Source: Massilia sp. YIM B02443 (lineage in GTDB: Bacteria > Pseudomonadota > Gammaproteobacteria > Burkholderiales > Burkholderiaceae_D). From it: DNA of 64,000 nucleotides. Below, piece by piece: positions 35,004 through 44,086 of the stretch. The DNA is taken from positions 117,655 to 181,654 of the forward strand of contig NZ_JASNRA010000005.1 in the NCBI RefSeq assembly GCF_030411955.1. The letters are read 5' to 3'. Each line of letters opens with the position of its first letter. Positions within the stretch are counted from its first letter, which is position 1. The notes beneath the pieces were generated by a model that searched no databases, was not told the origin of the DNA, and worked only from the letters and a program-made list of their open reading frames with translations. The translations under genes were made by a program, and so were the position numbers.

Positions 35004-35432
35004 TCAGGCAAATGCGCGCCGGCGCACGCATTCGATATACGCCTCGGTATCCGGCGGCACGCCATTGCGCTGCGAGGCCCAGATCATCTCGCCCAGGCAC
35101 TCCATGATCTCGTGGTGCGCATCGTGCTCGCCGCGCCGGGCCACCAGCGCGTCGTGGGCGGCGCGGATGCCGCGCGGCTGGTCGATCGAGATCTGCTCGG
35201 CGATCGACAGGTGCATCGACAGGTGCAGGAAGGGATTCGGCTTGCCGCCCTCGACCGAGTAGTCGCGCGCGATGGCTTCGTCGGCGTCCAGCAGTTCGGC
35301 GTGGTATTCCAGATGCTGCGCGATCCAGTCGGCGGCGATCGCATCCATCGGGGTCAGGATCTCGCCGTTGCGTTGCTTGCGGTAGGCGTCGCAGAAGAAG
35401 CGGCGCACGTCGTGCGAGGAGGGAGTGAACAT
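35004..35432 (-). CDS. DUF1841 family protein
   Basis: The 142-residue protein matches DUF1841, a betaproteobacterial family of unknown function: MFTPSSHDVRRFFCDAYRK at the start, HLEYHAELLDADEAIARDY in the middle, and many His residues in HLSMHLSIAEQ and the His-rich EHDAHHEIMECLGEMIW region. The His and acidic residues in helices could bind metal, but this is unproven. The start is the ATG at 35432; the open frame upstream runs through REP-like repeat DNA. The stop codon touches that of the SulP gene on the other strand. Confidence 0.85.
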   Translation of the reverse strand: MFTPSSHDVRRFFCDAYRKQRNGEILTPMDAIAADWIAQHLEYHAELLDADEAIARDYSVEGGKPNPFLHLSMHLSIAEQISIDQPRGIRAAHDALVARRGEHDAHHEIMECLGEMIWASQRNGVPPDTEAYIECVRRRAFA

Positions 35433-35550
35433 GATGGAGAAGGCGATGAAGGCGGCTGGAAGAAGTGAGCCGGCATTGTAGCGCGATGGCGGCCGGGCCG
35501 TATGACGTGCAGCCCGCGCAGCCTGCACCGCTTGCTCTTTTGTTACCCCC

Positions 35551-35661
35551 AAAACCGTCGTTCCCGCGCAGGCGGGAACCCAAGTTCGCTGCATACCACT
35601 TACAAATAACTGAGTGGCCATGCTTGAAAACTTGGGTTCCCGCCTGCGCGGGAACGACGTT
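35551..35661. repeat. REP-like palindrome pair, inverted, locus 3
   Basis: AAAACCGTCGTTCCCGCGCA with its continuation (35551-35586) and the inverse copy beginning AAACTTGGGTTCCCGCC (35628-35661) match loci 1 and 2, with variant loop bases (CGCAGG instead of CGAAGG). The pair ends a few bases before the rppH stop codon, in the gap between rppH and DUF1841. Confidence 0.85.
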
Positions 35662-35666
35662 GATGA

Positions 35667-36341
35667 TTACTTGTTCGGTGCCAGCACCAGCGACTCCGGC
35701 GCCACCGCCGGTGCAGCGGGAGCATTCGCAGTCAGGCCGGATGCCGCCTGCTTGGCGCCACCGGCGCCGGCCGTCCCCGGCTGCGACCGTCCATGCGGCT
35801 GCCGCAGATAGCGCGCGCTATGCCGCCGCTCGCCATGCGGCCCGCCGCCATTGCCGGCGCCACGCGCAGGCCAGGTCACGAAGCGCGACAGTTCCTGCAG
35901 TGCGCGCTGGTAGACGTCGCGCTTGAACTCGATCACCACGTCCAGCGGCACCCAGTAGTTGTGCCAGCGCCAGGCGTCGAATTCCGGATGGTCGGTCAGG
36001 CGCAGGTTGACTTCGCTGTCGCGCGCGACCATGCGCAGCAGGAACCAGATCTGCTTCTGGCCGCGGTAGTGGCCGCGGATCTCGCGCTTGATGAAGTGAT
36101 CCGGCACCTCGTAGCGCAGCCAGTCACGGGTGCGGCCCATGATCTTGACGTGCTCCGCGCGCAGGCCGATCTCTTCCTCGAGCTCGCGGTACATTGCTTG
36201 CTCCGGCGTTTCTCCGTATTTGATACCCCCTTGCGGGAATTGCCATGAGTGCTCGCGCACCCGCTTGCCCCACCACACCTCATTGTTGGCGTTCAGCAGG
36301 ATGATGCCGACGTTGGGCCGAAACCCTTCACGATCGAGCAT
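35667..36341 (-). CDS. rppH: RNA pyrophosphohydrolase
   Basis: RppH removes pyrophosphate from the 5' end of mRNA and so starts RNA decay. The Nudix box lies at residues 38 to 60, with [10 protein letters not shown] then RELEEEIGL. The early [17 protein letters not shown] and the FPQGG segment are family-typical. At 224 residues it carries a C-terminal extension of about 70 residues, rich in Ala, Pro and Gly and with basic clusters, which many betaproteobacterial versions also have and E. coli lacks. It is divergent from proS, a common neighbour order. Confidence 0.93.
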   Translation of the reverse strand: MLDREGFRPNVGIILLNANNEVWWGKRVREHSWQFPQGGIKYGETPEQAMYRELEEEIGLRAEHVKIMGRTRDWLRYEVPDHFIKREIRGHYRGQKQIWFLLRMVARDSEVNLRLTDHPEFDAWRWHNYWVPLDVVIEFKRDVYQRALQELSRFVTWPARGAGNGGGPHGERRHSARYLRQPHGRSQPGTAGAGGAKQAASGLTANAPAAPAVAPESLVLAPNK

Positions 36342-36405
36342 AAGTGCACCTCAAACTTTCCGCCGGCCGGATGGTTCCTTATTTTTTTACTAACAAATTT
36401 ATCGC

Positions 36406-36456
36406 GTCCGTAGGATTACCGCACCGCTTGCGCGGTCGACGCTGCTTGCTACGGAC
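36406..36456. other. Nested hairpin in the rppH-proS gap
   Basis: GTCCGTAG (36406-36413) pairs with CTACGGAC (36449-36456), and inside it ACCGC (36418-36422) pairs with GCGGT (36432-36436). The element sits 92 bases upstream of proS and has no T-run. It could be part of the proS leader RNA, or a protein-binding site. No known riboswitch class was recognised. Confidence 0.45.
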
Positions 36457-36547
36457 CCTGTTTGTAGAAAGATTGGACGCATCAGCCGGCTAATCCTTTA
36501 AAATTAGGTCGATTATAACCCTCTCTTTTTAAAAAGAATTCATTGAT

Positions 36548-38266
36548 ATGCGCGCCTCACGATTTTTTATTTCAACTCTTAAAGAAGCGCCTTCCGATGC
36601 CGAGATCGTCAGCCACAAGCTGATGATGCGCGCCGGGATGATCAAGCGCCTCGGTTCCGGCATCTATACCTACATGCCGGTCGGTCTGCGCACCATCCGC
36701 AAGGTCGAGGCGATCGTGCGCGAAGAGATGAATCGCGCGGGCGCGATCGAACTGCTGATGCCGCTGGTTCAGCCGGCCGAGCTGTGGCAAGAGACCGGCC
36801 GCTGGGACAAGATGGGCGATGAGCTGATGCGCGTGAAAGACCGCCACGGCCGCGACTTCGCGATCCAGCCGACCTCGGAAGAAGTGGTCACCGACGTCGT
36901 GCGCAGCGAACTGAAGTCGTACCGCCAGCTGCCGATCAACTTCTATCACATCCAGACCAAGTTCCGCGACGAGCGCCGTCCGCGCTTCGGCCTGATGCGC
37001 GGCCGCGAGTTCACGATGAAGGATGCCTACTCGTTCGACCGCGATGTGGCCGGCATGCAGCTGTCGTACCAGAACATGTTCGACGCCTACACCCGCATCT
37101 TCAACCGCTTCGGCCTGCAGTTCCGCGCGGTGGCGGCCGACAATGGCGCCATCGGCGGCACCGGTTCGCACGAGTTCCACGTCATCGCCAGCACCGGCGA
37201 GGACGCGCTGGTGTACTGCCCGACGTCCGATTATGCGGCCAACATGGAAGCGGCCGAAGCCGTCGCCAGCGGCGAACGCGGCGCGGCGACGCAAGCGCTG
37301 AGCAAGACCCCGACCCCGGGCAAGACCAAGTGCGAAGCCGTGGCCGAACTGCTTGGCCTGCCGCTGTCGCAGACCGTCAAGACCATCGCCCTGACCGTCG
37401 AGAACGAAGACAAGAAACAGTACTGGGTGCTGCTGCTGCGCGGCGACCATGAACTCAACGAGATCAAGGTCGGCAAGGTCGCCGGCCTGAAGGACTTCCG
37501 CTTCTCGACCGAAGCCGAGATCCTGGAAGTGTTCGGCACCGTGCCGGGCTACCTGGGTCCGATCAATACCAGGCTGCCGGTGAACGTGGTTGCCGACCGC
37601 ACCGTCGCCAACATGGCCGACTTCGTGTGCGGCGCCAACGAGGAAAACTTCCACTTCACCGGCGCCAACTGGGGCAGGGACATGCCAGAGCCAGTGGTGG
37701 CCGACCTGCGTAATGTCGTCGAAGGCGACGCTTCGCCGGACGGCAAGGGCGTGCTGGCGATCGAGCGCGGCATCGAAGTGGGCCACGTGTTCCAGCTCGG
37801 CACCGCATATTCGGAAGCGATGGGCGCGACCTACCTGGACGAAGCCGGCAAGCCGGCCCCGCTGCAGATGGGCTGCTACGGCATCGGCATCACCCGCATC
37901 CTGGGCGCCGCGATCGAGCAGAACTTCGACGACAAGGGCATCGTCTGGCCGGACGCGATCGCGCCGTTCGAACTGGTGCTGTGCCCGATGGGCCTGGACC
38001 GCAGCGAGATGGTCAAGGAACAGACCGAGAAGCTGTACCAGGAACTGCTGGCGGCAGGGGTGGACGTGATTGTCGACGACCGCGGCCTGCGTCCGGGCGC
38101 GATGTTCGCCGACTGGGAACTGATCGGCGTGCCGCACCGCGTCGTGATCGGCGAGCGTGGCCTGAAAGAGGGCAACCTGGAATACCAGGGCCGCCGCGAC
38201 GACGCGGCGACCGGCGTGCCGGTGGCCGAGATGGTCGCCTTCATCAAGGGTAAGCTCGACAAGTGA
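36548..38266 (+). CDS. proS: Prolyl-tRNA synthetase
   Basis: ProS charges tRNA-Pro with proline. The 572-residue protein is the bacterial type: class II motifs 1 to 3 in the N-terminal half (for example [19 protein letters not shown] as motif 2) and [18 protein letters not shown] as motif 3. The YbaK-like editing insertion lies between motifs 2 and 3, around residues 230 to 400. The anticodon-binding domain closes the protein. The ATG is the first in frame. Its TGA overlaps the start of the transglycosylase gene. Confidence 0.97.
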   Translation: MRASRFFISTLKEAPSDAEIVSHKLMMRAGMIKRLGSGIYTYMPVGLRTIRKVEAIVREEMNRAGAIELLMPLVQPAELWQETGRWDKMGDELMRVKDRHGRDFAIQPTSEEVVTDVVRSELKSYRQLPINFYHIQTKFRDERRPRFGLMRGREFTMKDAYSFDRDVAGMQLSYQNMFDAYTRIFNRFGLQFRAVAADNGAIGGTGSHEFHVIASTGEDALVYCPTSDYAANMEAAEAVASGERGAATQALSKTPTPGKTKCEAVAELLGLPLSQTVKTIALTVENEDKKQYWVLLLRGDHELNEIKVGKVAGLKDFRFSTEAEILEVFGTVPGYLGPINTRLPVNVVADRTVANMADFVCGANEENFHFTGANWGRDMPEPVVADLRNVVEGDASPDGKGVLAIERGIEVGHVFQLGTAYSEAMGATYLDEAGKPAPLQMGCYGIGITRILGAAIEQNFDDKGIVWPDAIAPFELVLCPMGLDRSEMVKEQTEKLYQELLAAGVDVIVDDRGLRPGAMFADWELIGVPHRVVIGERGLKEGNLEYQGRRDDAATGVPVAEMVAFIKGKLDK

Positions 38267-38886
38267 TGGCATTGCGCCTGGCCCCATGGACGGGGGGCGT
38301 GCTGCTGGCGCTTGCCCTGGTCACCGGGCCGGCGCAAGCCGGCAACCAGAAGGAAGAAGCGCTGTCGGATTCGGTGCGCCTGGCGCTGGCCAACGCCATC
38401 GCCGACGCGCGTCCGCCCAAGCCGACCTTCCGCAACGAGGCGGCGCGGGCGCGCTACCAGGCCTGGTTCGACGAGATGTCGCGCCGCCTGGCCAAGCGCC
38501 TGCCCGACCTCCAGACCCGCACCGAATTCCTCGAGACCGCGTGGTACGAAGCGACCCGCGCCGGCCTCGATCCGGGGCTGGTGCTGGGCCTGATCCAGGT
38601 CGAATCGGCCTACCGCAAGTACGCGATCTCGATCGCCGGCGCGCGCGGCTACATGCAGGTGATGCCGTTCTGGACCAAGGCCATCGGCGACGGCGACCGC
38701 CGCCGCCTGTTCCACATGCAGACCAACCTGCGCTACGGCTGCGCGATCCTGCGCATGTACATCGACATGGAGCGCGGCAACCTGTACCTGGCGCTGGGCC
38801 GCTACAACGGCAGCCGCGGCAAGCCGCAGTATCCGAATGCGGTGCTGGCGGCGTGGAAGAAGTGGGAGTTTCATCCGGCGGGCTGA
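38266..38886 (+). CDS. Lytic transglycosylase with SLT domain
   Basis: The 206-residue precursor has a signal peptide ending near AQA (residues 23 to 25) and an SLT domain. Glu113 in GLIQVESAYRKYAIS is the catalytic acid, followed by ARGYMQVMPFW, the typical Gly-x-Met-Gln segment, and LALGRYNGSRG near the end. It cleaves peptidoglycan with formation of anhydro-muramic ends. The start ATG overlaps the proS stop; a GTG one codon earlier is possible. Coupling with proS is positional and seen in related genomes. Confidence 0.9.
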   Translation: MALRLAPWTGGVLLALALVTGPAQAGNQKEEALSDSVRLALANAIADARPPKPTFRNEAARARYQAWFDEMSRRLAKRLPDLQTRTEFLETAWYEATRAGLDPGLVLGLIQVESAYRKYAISIAGARGYMQVMPFWTKAIGDGDRRRLFHMQTNLRYGCAILRMYIDMERGNLYLALGRYNGSRGKPQYPNAVLAAWKKWEFHPAG

Positions 38887-38976
38887 TCGCCCGATGGCGG
38901 TCTTCGGCCGACAGCATATTTCACCTTCATGTCATGCGCCCGGTGTAGACTTCCCGCTTTCCATCGTGAGGATTGC

Positions 38977-40425
38977 ATGCGACTGACCACTCTTGCCGCC
39001 GCCACGCTGCTGGCGACGCTCGCCGGCTGCGCGGCCACGCCGCCCGCCGCGCTTCCAACCGCCGCCACCACGCAAGGCGCCAACGCCGTTGACCAACGCG
39101 CGAAGAACATCATCTTCTTCCTCGGCGACGGCATGGGTATCAACACCCTGACCGCGGCGCGCATCTACGCCGTCGGCGAAGCCGGCGAACTGGCGCTCGA
39201 CAAGATGCCGGAATCGGCCTTCGTAAAGACCTTCTCGAACGACGCCCAGGTGACCGACAGCGCCGCTTCGATGGCGGCGTACATGACCGGCGTGAAGCAC
39301 AACAACGGCGTGATCTCGATGTCGGCCGGCACCCGCGCGATCGCCCCGGTGGCGGACGCCAACGGCAACAAGCTGGTGGGCCGCTGCGAGAATGGACAGG
39401 CCACCGACACCCTGCTGGAACTGGCCAAGCGCCGCGGCATGGCGGTCGGCGTGGTCACCAACACCAACGTCACCGACGCCACCCCGGCCTCGACCTATGC
39501 CCACGTCTGCCACCGCAAGATGGAAAACGACATCGCCGCCAGCCTGGTGCCGGGCGGCGCGGGCTACAACGCGGCCCTCGGCGCGCGCGGACTGGACGTG
39601 GTGTTCGGCGGCGGCGCGCAATTCTTCACGCCGTTCGCACGCGGCGGCAAGCGCGCCGACGGTCGCGACCTGCTGGCCGAATTGCGCGGCAAGGGCTACC
39701 GCGTCGTCAACGACACGGCGGGCCTGAACGCCCTGACCCCGGGCCAGCCGGCGATCGGCCTGTTCGCCGCCAGCCACATGGACTTCGACGCGGTGCGCGA
39801 TCAGGCGCGCCAGCCGGCGCTGGAAGCGATGACGCGCAAGGCGATCGACCTGCTGGCGCCGAACCCGAACGGCTTCTTCCTGATGGTGGAGGGCGGCCTG
39901 ATCGACCACGCGCTGCACGCCACGCTCGGCAAGCGCGCCTTGCAGGAAACCGTCGGCTACAACGCCGCGCTGCAGGCCGCGATCGACCGCATGCAGCAGG
40001 TCGATCCGGGCTTGAAGAACACCCTGATCGTCGCCACCGCCGACCACGATCACACGCTGCTGCTCAACGGCTACGCGGCGCGCACCGGCAAGACCACGCC
40101 CACCAATCCCGGCGTGATCGGCCTGGTACGCAACGCCGACGGCACGCCGTCGCTGGACGGCAAGGGCATGCCCTACACGATCATCGGCTTCGGCACCGGC
40201 GAGCGGCGCGAAGGCGACCGCACGGCCCAGGGGCCGCTGACCGACGCCATCGTCAGCGCCGACGACTACCACCAGGAAGCGACCGTGCGCACCGCCAAGG
40301 GCGCCGAGACCCATGGCGGCAGCGACGTCTATCTGGGCGCGACCGGCGCCAACGCGGAGCTGTTCCGCGGCACCATCGACAACACCCGCGTGTTCAACCT
40401 GATCAAGACCGCCGGCGGTCTGTAA
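38977..40425 (+). CDS. Alkaline phosphatase, lipoprotein form
   Basis: The 482-residue precursor has a lipobox LAGC with Cys18, so it is probably membrane-anchored. It is a PhoA-superfamily phosphatase: metal ligand Asp51 in FFLGDGMG, nucleophile Ser95 in QVTDSAASMAAYMTG, EGGLIDHALHA, ADHDHTL and the late His in ETHGGSDV. The residues after the nucleophile (SMA) differ from the common SAT pattern. A second phosphatase with a plain signal peptide follows 17 bases later, so the two are a tandem pair with roughly half of the residues shared by eye. No clear Pho box was found upstream. Confidence 0.88.
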   Translation: MRLTTLAAATLLATLAGCAATPPAALPTAATTQGANAVDQRAKNIIFFLGDGMGINTLTAARIYAVGEAGELALDKMPESAFVKTFSNDAQVTDSAASMAAYMTGVKHNNGVISMSAGTRAIAPVADANGNKLVGRCENGQATDTLLELAKRRGMAVGVVTNTNVTDATPASTYAHVCHRKMENDIAASLVPGGAGYNAALGARGLDVVFGGGAQFFTPFARGGKRADGRDLLAELRGKGYRVVNDTAGLNALTPGQPAIGLFAASHMDFDAVRDQARQPALEAMTRKAIDLLAPNPNGFFLMVEGGLIDHALHATLGKRALQETVGYNAALQAAIDRMQQVDPGLKNTLIVATADHDHTLLLNGYAARTGKTTPTNPGVIGLVRNADGTPSLDGKGMPYTIIGFGTGERREGDRTAQGPLTDAIVSADDYHQEATVRTAKGAETHGGSDVYLGATGANAELFRGTIDNTRVFNLIKTAGGL

Positions 40426-40442
40426 GCCCGAGGTAAAACGAT

Positions 40443-41819
40443 ATGACCTTCCGACGCATTACCCCGCTGCTGCTGGCCGCCTGCTGCGCCGCCATGCCGG
40501 CCCTGGCCCAGGCCCAGACCAAACCGCAAGCCAGGAACATCATCTTCTTCCTCGGCGACGGCATGGGCCCGACCACCATCACCGCCGCGCGCATCTACAA
40601 GGGGGGCGAAGACAGCCTGCTCGACTTCGAACGCCTGATGGAGCGCACCGCGCGCATCAAGACCTACTCGAACGACTACCAGACCACCGACAGCGCGCCG
40701 TCGATGGGCGCCTACATGACCGGCGTGAAGATGAACAACGACGTCATCTCGATGAAGGATGCGCGCCCGGTCAACCCGAACAAGGACGGGGTCGATCAGT
40801 GCGGCGCCAACAACGGCAGCGCCGCCGTCACCATCCTCGAACTGGCCAAGGCGCGCGGCAAGTCGGTCGGCAGCATCACCACCACCGAGCTGACCCACGC
40901 GACGCCGGCGTCGACCTTCTCGCACGTGTGCAGCCGCGACGCGGCCTATACGATCGCGCAGCAGATCGTGCCGGGCGGCGCCGGCTACAACCCGGCGTTG
41001 CGCGACGGCGTCGACGTGCTGATGGGCGGCGGACGCAATCACTTCACGCCGCGCGACGAAGCCACCAACCCCAAAGGCCGCCCCGACGGGCGCGACCTGA
41101 TGGCCGAATTCGCGGCCCAGGGCTACTACGTGGCCGGCACCCGCGCCGGCATGATGTCGGCGCGCGCGGGGCGCAAGTTCGTCGGCATTTTCAGCGCCAC
41201 CAGCCACCTCGATTATTCCTACCAGCGCCGTCCCGAGCAGCCGACCCTGGCCGAGATGACCGGCAAGGCGATCGACCTGCTGTCGGCCAATCCGAACGGC
41301 TTCTTCCTGATGGTCGAAGGCGGCAAGATCGACCACGCGCTGCACGACACCCGCGCCAAGCACGCGCTGGAAGAAACGGTGGCGTTCGACGAAGCGCTGG
41401 CGCTGGCGGTCGAGCGCATGCGCGCCATCGATCCGGGGCTGGAAAACACGCTGATCGTGCTCACCGCCGACCACGACCACACCATGCAGATCAACGGCTA
41501 CGCCAAGCGCGGCAACCCGATCCACGACATCGTGCGCGACTACGCCACCGGCCAGCCGAAGCAGGACGCCGACGGCAAGACCTTTACCACGCTGGTGTTC
41601 GGCAACGGCCCGAACCGCCCCGACGCGCGCGCCGACGTCGACAGCGTGGTGGCGCAGAGCGACGACTATCACCAGGAGACCGGGGTGCACAAGTCGTCCG
41701 AGACGCACGGCGGCGGCGACGTCAAGCTGTTCGCGACCGGGGCCGGGTCGGCACCGTTCAAGGGCACGATCGAGAATACCCAGGTATTCCAGCTGATGAA
41801 GGCGGCGGCAGGTTTGTAA
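40443..41819 (+). CDS. Alkaline phosphatase, soluble periplasmic form
   Basis: The 458-residue precursor has a signal peptide ending near AQA (residues 23 to 25). It has the same active-site set as its neighbour: Asp39 in FFLGDGMG, nucleophile Ser84 in TTDSAPSMGAYMTG, EGGKIDHALHD, TADHDHTM and the His in ETHGGGDV. A Pro follows the nucleophile Ser region, unlike E. coli PhoA. It releases phosphate from organic esters in the periplasm. It ends at a strong bidirectional terminator. With the preceding gene it forms one operon whose products differ mainly in localisation. Confidence 0.9.
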   Translation: MTFRRITPLLLAACCAAMPALAQAQTKPQARNIIFFLGDGMGPTTITAARIYKGGEDSLLDFERLMERTARIKTYSNDYQTTDSAPSMGAYMTGVKMNNDVISMKDARPVNPNKDGVDQCGANNGSAAVTILELAKARGKSVGSITTTELTHATPASTFSHVCSRDAAYTIAQQIVPGGAGYNPALRDGVDVLMGGGRNHFTPRDEATNPKGRPDGRDLMAEFAAQGYYVAGTRAGMMSARAGRKFVGIFSATSHLDYSYQRRPEQPTLAEMTGKAIDLLSANPNGFFLMVEGGKIDHALHDTRAKHALEETVAFDEALALAVERMRAIDPGLENTLIVLTADHDHTMQINGYAKRGNPIHDIVRDYATGQPKQDADGKTFTTLVFGNGPNRPDARADVDSVVAQSDDYHQETGVHKSSETHGGGDVKLFATGAGSAPFKGTIENTQVFQLMKAAAGL

Positions 41820-41898
41820 TGCGCTTGCGAGCCAGGGGCGCTTATCGCGTCCCGGCTTATCCGCCAAGTCACGCACAGTATTAATACTTTAAAAACAA

Positions 41899-41929
41899 AA
41901 AGCCCCGGCATTAACCGGGGCTTTCTTTT
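41899..41929. terminator. Bidirectional intrinsic terminator
   Basis: AAAGCCCCGG and CCGGGGCTTT pair perfectly around CATTAA. T-rich runs flank it on both strands, so it ends the phosphatase operon from the left and the SWIB gene from the right. Confidence 0.93.
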
Positions 41930-41956
41930 CAGCTCGAGGCTTTTAAAACAACCAGC

Positions 41957-42349
41957 TTATTTCAGGTGATCCGAAATCAGCTTGGTCATTTCAAACATCG
42001 ACACTTGCGCCTTGCCGCCGAAAACGGCTTTCAGCTTGTCGTCGGCATTGATCATGCGACGGTTTTCCGCGTCCTGCAGGTCTTTCGACTTGATGTAATC
42101 CCAGACCTTCTTGGTCACTTCGGTACGTGGCAGCGGTTTGTCGCCCACGACGGCGGCCAGGGTGGCGGATGGGGTCATTGCCTTCATGAAGGCGGCATTC
42201 GGCTTGCGTGCAGCTGCCGGCTTGTCGGCCGATTTGGCTGCTGCTTTAGCTGGTGCTGCTGCCTTTTTCGCTGCCGGCTTGGCCGCTGCAGCAGGCTTGG
42301 CAGCGGCTTTTTTGGCTGGCGCTGCAGTGGTTTTTTTGGCTGTTGCCAT
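41957..42349 (-). CDS. SWIB/MDM2-domain protein with histone H1-like tail
   Basis: The 130-residue protein has two parts. The first 55 residues are almost only Ala, Lys and Pro (PAKKAAAKPAAAAKP and similar), like the tails of bacterial histone H1-like proteins. The rest is a SWIB domain, with SATLAAVVGDKPLPRTEVTK, the YIKSKDLQDAENRRMINADD helix-turn and the closing MFEMTKLISDHL. SWIB proteins of this type occur in Burkholderiales and Chlamydiae; a DNA-binding role in the nucleoid is inferred. The start is the ATG at 42349 behind AGGAGG. Confidence 0.9.
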   Translation of the reverse strand: MATAKKTTAAPAKKAAAKPAAAAKPAAKKAAAPAKAAAKSADKPAAARKPNAAFMKAMTPSATLAAVVGDKPLPRTEVTKKVWDYIKSKDLQDAENRRMINADDKLKAVFGGKAQVSMFEMTKLISDHLK

Positions 42350-42522
42350 CTTCGAGCCTCCTAAAACGAACACATGGAAAAATGCGTAATTTATCGCACG
42401 CCTATATTGGTAGCGTTTTTCTGTTCGTGCAAGTCTTTTTCAAGACTTTTTCACTCTGATAACCGTCCAAATGGGTGCTATCGCACACAACAACGCACCA
42501 GAACGAAAAAACGACGACAGGC

Positions 42523-42562
42523 GGCGAAAAAAAACCGCGCAAAGCGATACTTTGCGCGGTTT
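42523..42562 (-). terminator. Intrinsic terminator of ffh
   Basis: On the minus strand, AAACCGCGCAAAG pairs with CTTTGCGCGGTTT around a five-base loop and is followed by a run of T. It lies 35 bases after the ffh stop. Confidence 0.92.
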
Positions 42563-42596
42563 CGTCCCCATCGTACGGGATTGAGGATAGAGCCGA

Positions 42597-43964
42597 TCAG
42601 CGCATGCCGGGCATCATGCCCTTCATCCCGCGCATCATCTTCATCAGGCCGCCGCCCTTGAGCTTCTTCATCATGGTCTGCATCTGGTCGTACTGGTTCA
42701 GCATGCGGTTGACTTCCTGCACCTGCACGCCGGCGCCGGCCGCGATGCGGCGCTTGCGGTTGGCCTTGATCAGTTCCGGCTTGGCGCGCTCGCCCGGGGT
42801 CATCGAGTCGATGATGCCGACCATGCGCCGCACCGATTTCTCGGCCTGGTCCATGTTGGCGCCGGCCGCCGCCTGCTGGAACTGGGCCGGCAGCTTGTCC
42901 ATCAGACCGGCCATGCCGCCCATTTTCTTCATCTGGGTCAGCTGCGCCTTGAAGTCGTTCATGTCGAAACGGCCGCCGACCTTGATCTTGTTGGCCAGTT
43001 CGGCCGCCGCTTCGGCGTCCACGCCCTTGCGCGCTTCTTCGACCAGCGCCAGGATGTCGCCCATGCCCAGCACGCGGTTGGCCATGCGGCTCGGGTCGAA
43101 GGCTTCCAGGCCGTCCAGTTTTTCGGAGACGCCGGCGAACTTGATCGGCTTGCCGGTGACGTGACGCACCGAGAGGGCCGCACCGCCGCGCGAATCGCCA
43201 TCGAGCTTGGTCAGCACGATGCCGGTGAGGGGCAGGGCGTCGTTGAAGGCCTTGGCGGTGTTGATCGCATCCTGGCCCAGCATGGCGTCGACCACGAACA
43301 GGGTTTCCACCGGCTTGACGGCGCCGTGGACGGCGGCGATCTCTTTCATCATCGCTTCGTCGATACCCAGGCGGCCGGCGGTGTCGATGATCAGGACGTC
43401 GTGGTAGTGCTTCTTGGCCCAGTCCAGCGCGTTGAGGGCAATGTCGACCGGCTTGTCGTTGGCGGTGGACGGGAAGAAGTCGGCGCCGACTTGCTTGGTC
43501 ACGGACTCCAGCTGCGCGATCGCCGCAGGGCGATACACGTCGGCCGAGACGGTCAGCACTTTTTTCTTCTTCTGTTCCTTGAGGTACTTGGCCAGTTTGC
43601 CGGTGGTGGTGGTTTTACCCACACCCTGCAGGCCGGCCATCAGGATGATCGCCGGCGGCTGCTGGGCGAACGACAGCTGCGTCGCTTCCGGGCCCAGGTC
43701 GGCGCCCATCAGCGCGGCCAGTTCCTTCTGCACCACGCCGACCAGGGCCTGGCCGGGGCTGAGCGAGGCCAGCACTTCTTCGCCCAGCGCTTTTTCCTTC
43801 ACTTTGGCGATGAATTCGCGCACCGCCGGCAGCGCAACGTCGGCCTCGAGCAGGGCCATGCGCACTTCGCGCAGCATCTCGGCGGTGTTGGCTTCGGTCA
43901 GGCGGGCCTCGCCGCGCATGGTCTTGACGACCTTGGCGAGGCGTTGAGTCAGATTGTCTAGCAT
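42597..43964 (-). CDS. ffh: Signal recognition particle protein Ffh
   Basis: Ffh binds 4.5S RNA and signal sequences and targets membrane proteins to the SecYEG translocon with FtsY. The N domain (1 to 90) is followed by the GTPase domain, with P-loop GLQGVGKTTTTGK from residue 111, DTAGRLGIDE and TKLDGDSRGGAALS. The C-terminal M domain is rich in Met (MKKMGGMAGLMDKLP; many Met at the end) and binds signal peptides and RNA. The length of 455 is standard. No 4.5S RNA gene was seen nearby. Confidence 0.97.
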   Translation of the reverse strand: MLDNLTQRLAKVVKTMRGEARLTEANTAEMLREVRMALLEADVALPAVREFIAKVKEKALGEEVLASLSPGQALVGVVQKELAALMGADLGPEATQLSFAQQPPAIILMAGLQGVGKTTTTGKLAKYLKEQKKKKVLTVSADVYRPAAIAQLESVTKQVGADFFPSTANDKPVDIALNALDWAKKHYHDVLIIDTAGRLGIDEAMMKEIAAVHGAVKPVETLFVVDAMLGQDAINTAKAFNDALPLTGIVLTKLDGDSRGGAALSVRHVTGKPIKFAGVSEKLDGLEAFDPSRMANRVLGMGDILALVEEARKGVDAEAAAELANKIKVGGRFDMNDFKAQLTQMKKMGGMAGLMDKLPAQFQQAAAGANMDQAEKSVRRMVGIIDSMTPGERAKPELIKANRKRRIAAGAGVQVQEVNRMLNQYDQMQTMMKKLKGGGLMKMMRGMKGMMPGMR

Positions 43965-44086
43965 GACTGCATCTCGGGAAAAATAGCGTGCACATAGCTG
44001 CAGCCCGTGCCCAAGAAAGCGCCGGGCTGCAGGAAAGCCGTCATTCTACCTCAGTGCGGCATTGCGGTTTCGGCCGTTTCGCCGTG

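Noticed and set aside
38890..38976. Pho box upstream of the first alkaline phosphatase
   Set aside because: TTCATGTCATG has only partial similarity to one CTGTCAT half-site, and no second copy stands 11 bases away.
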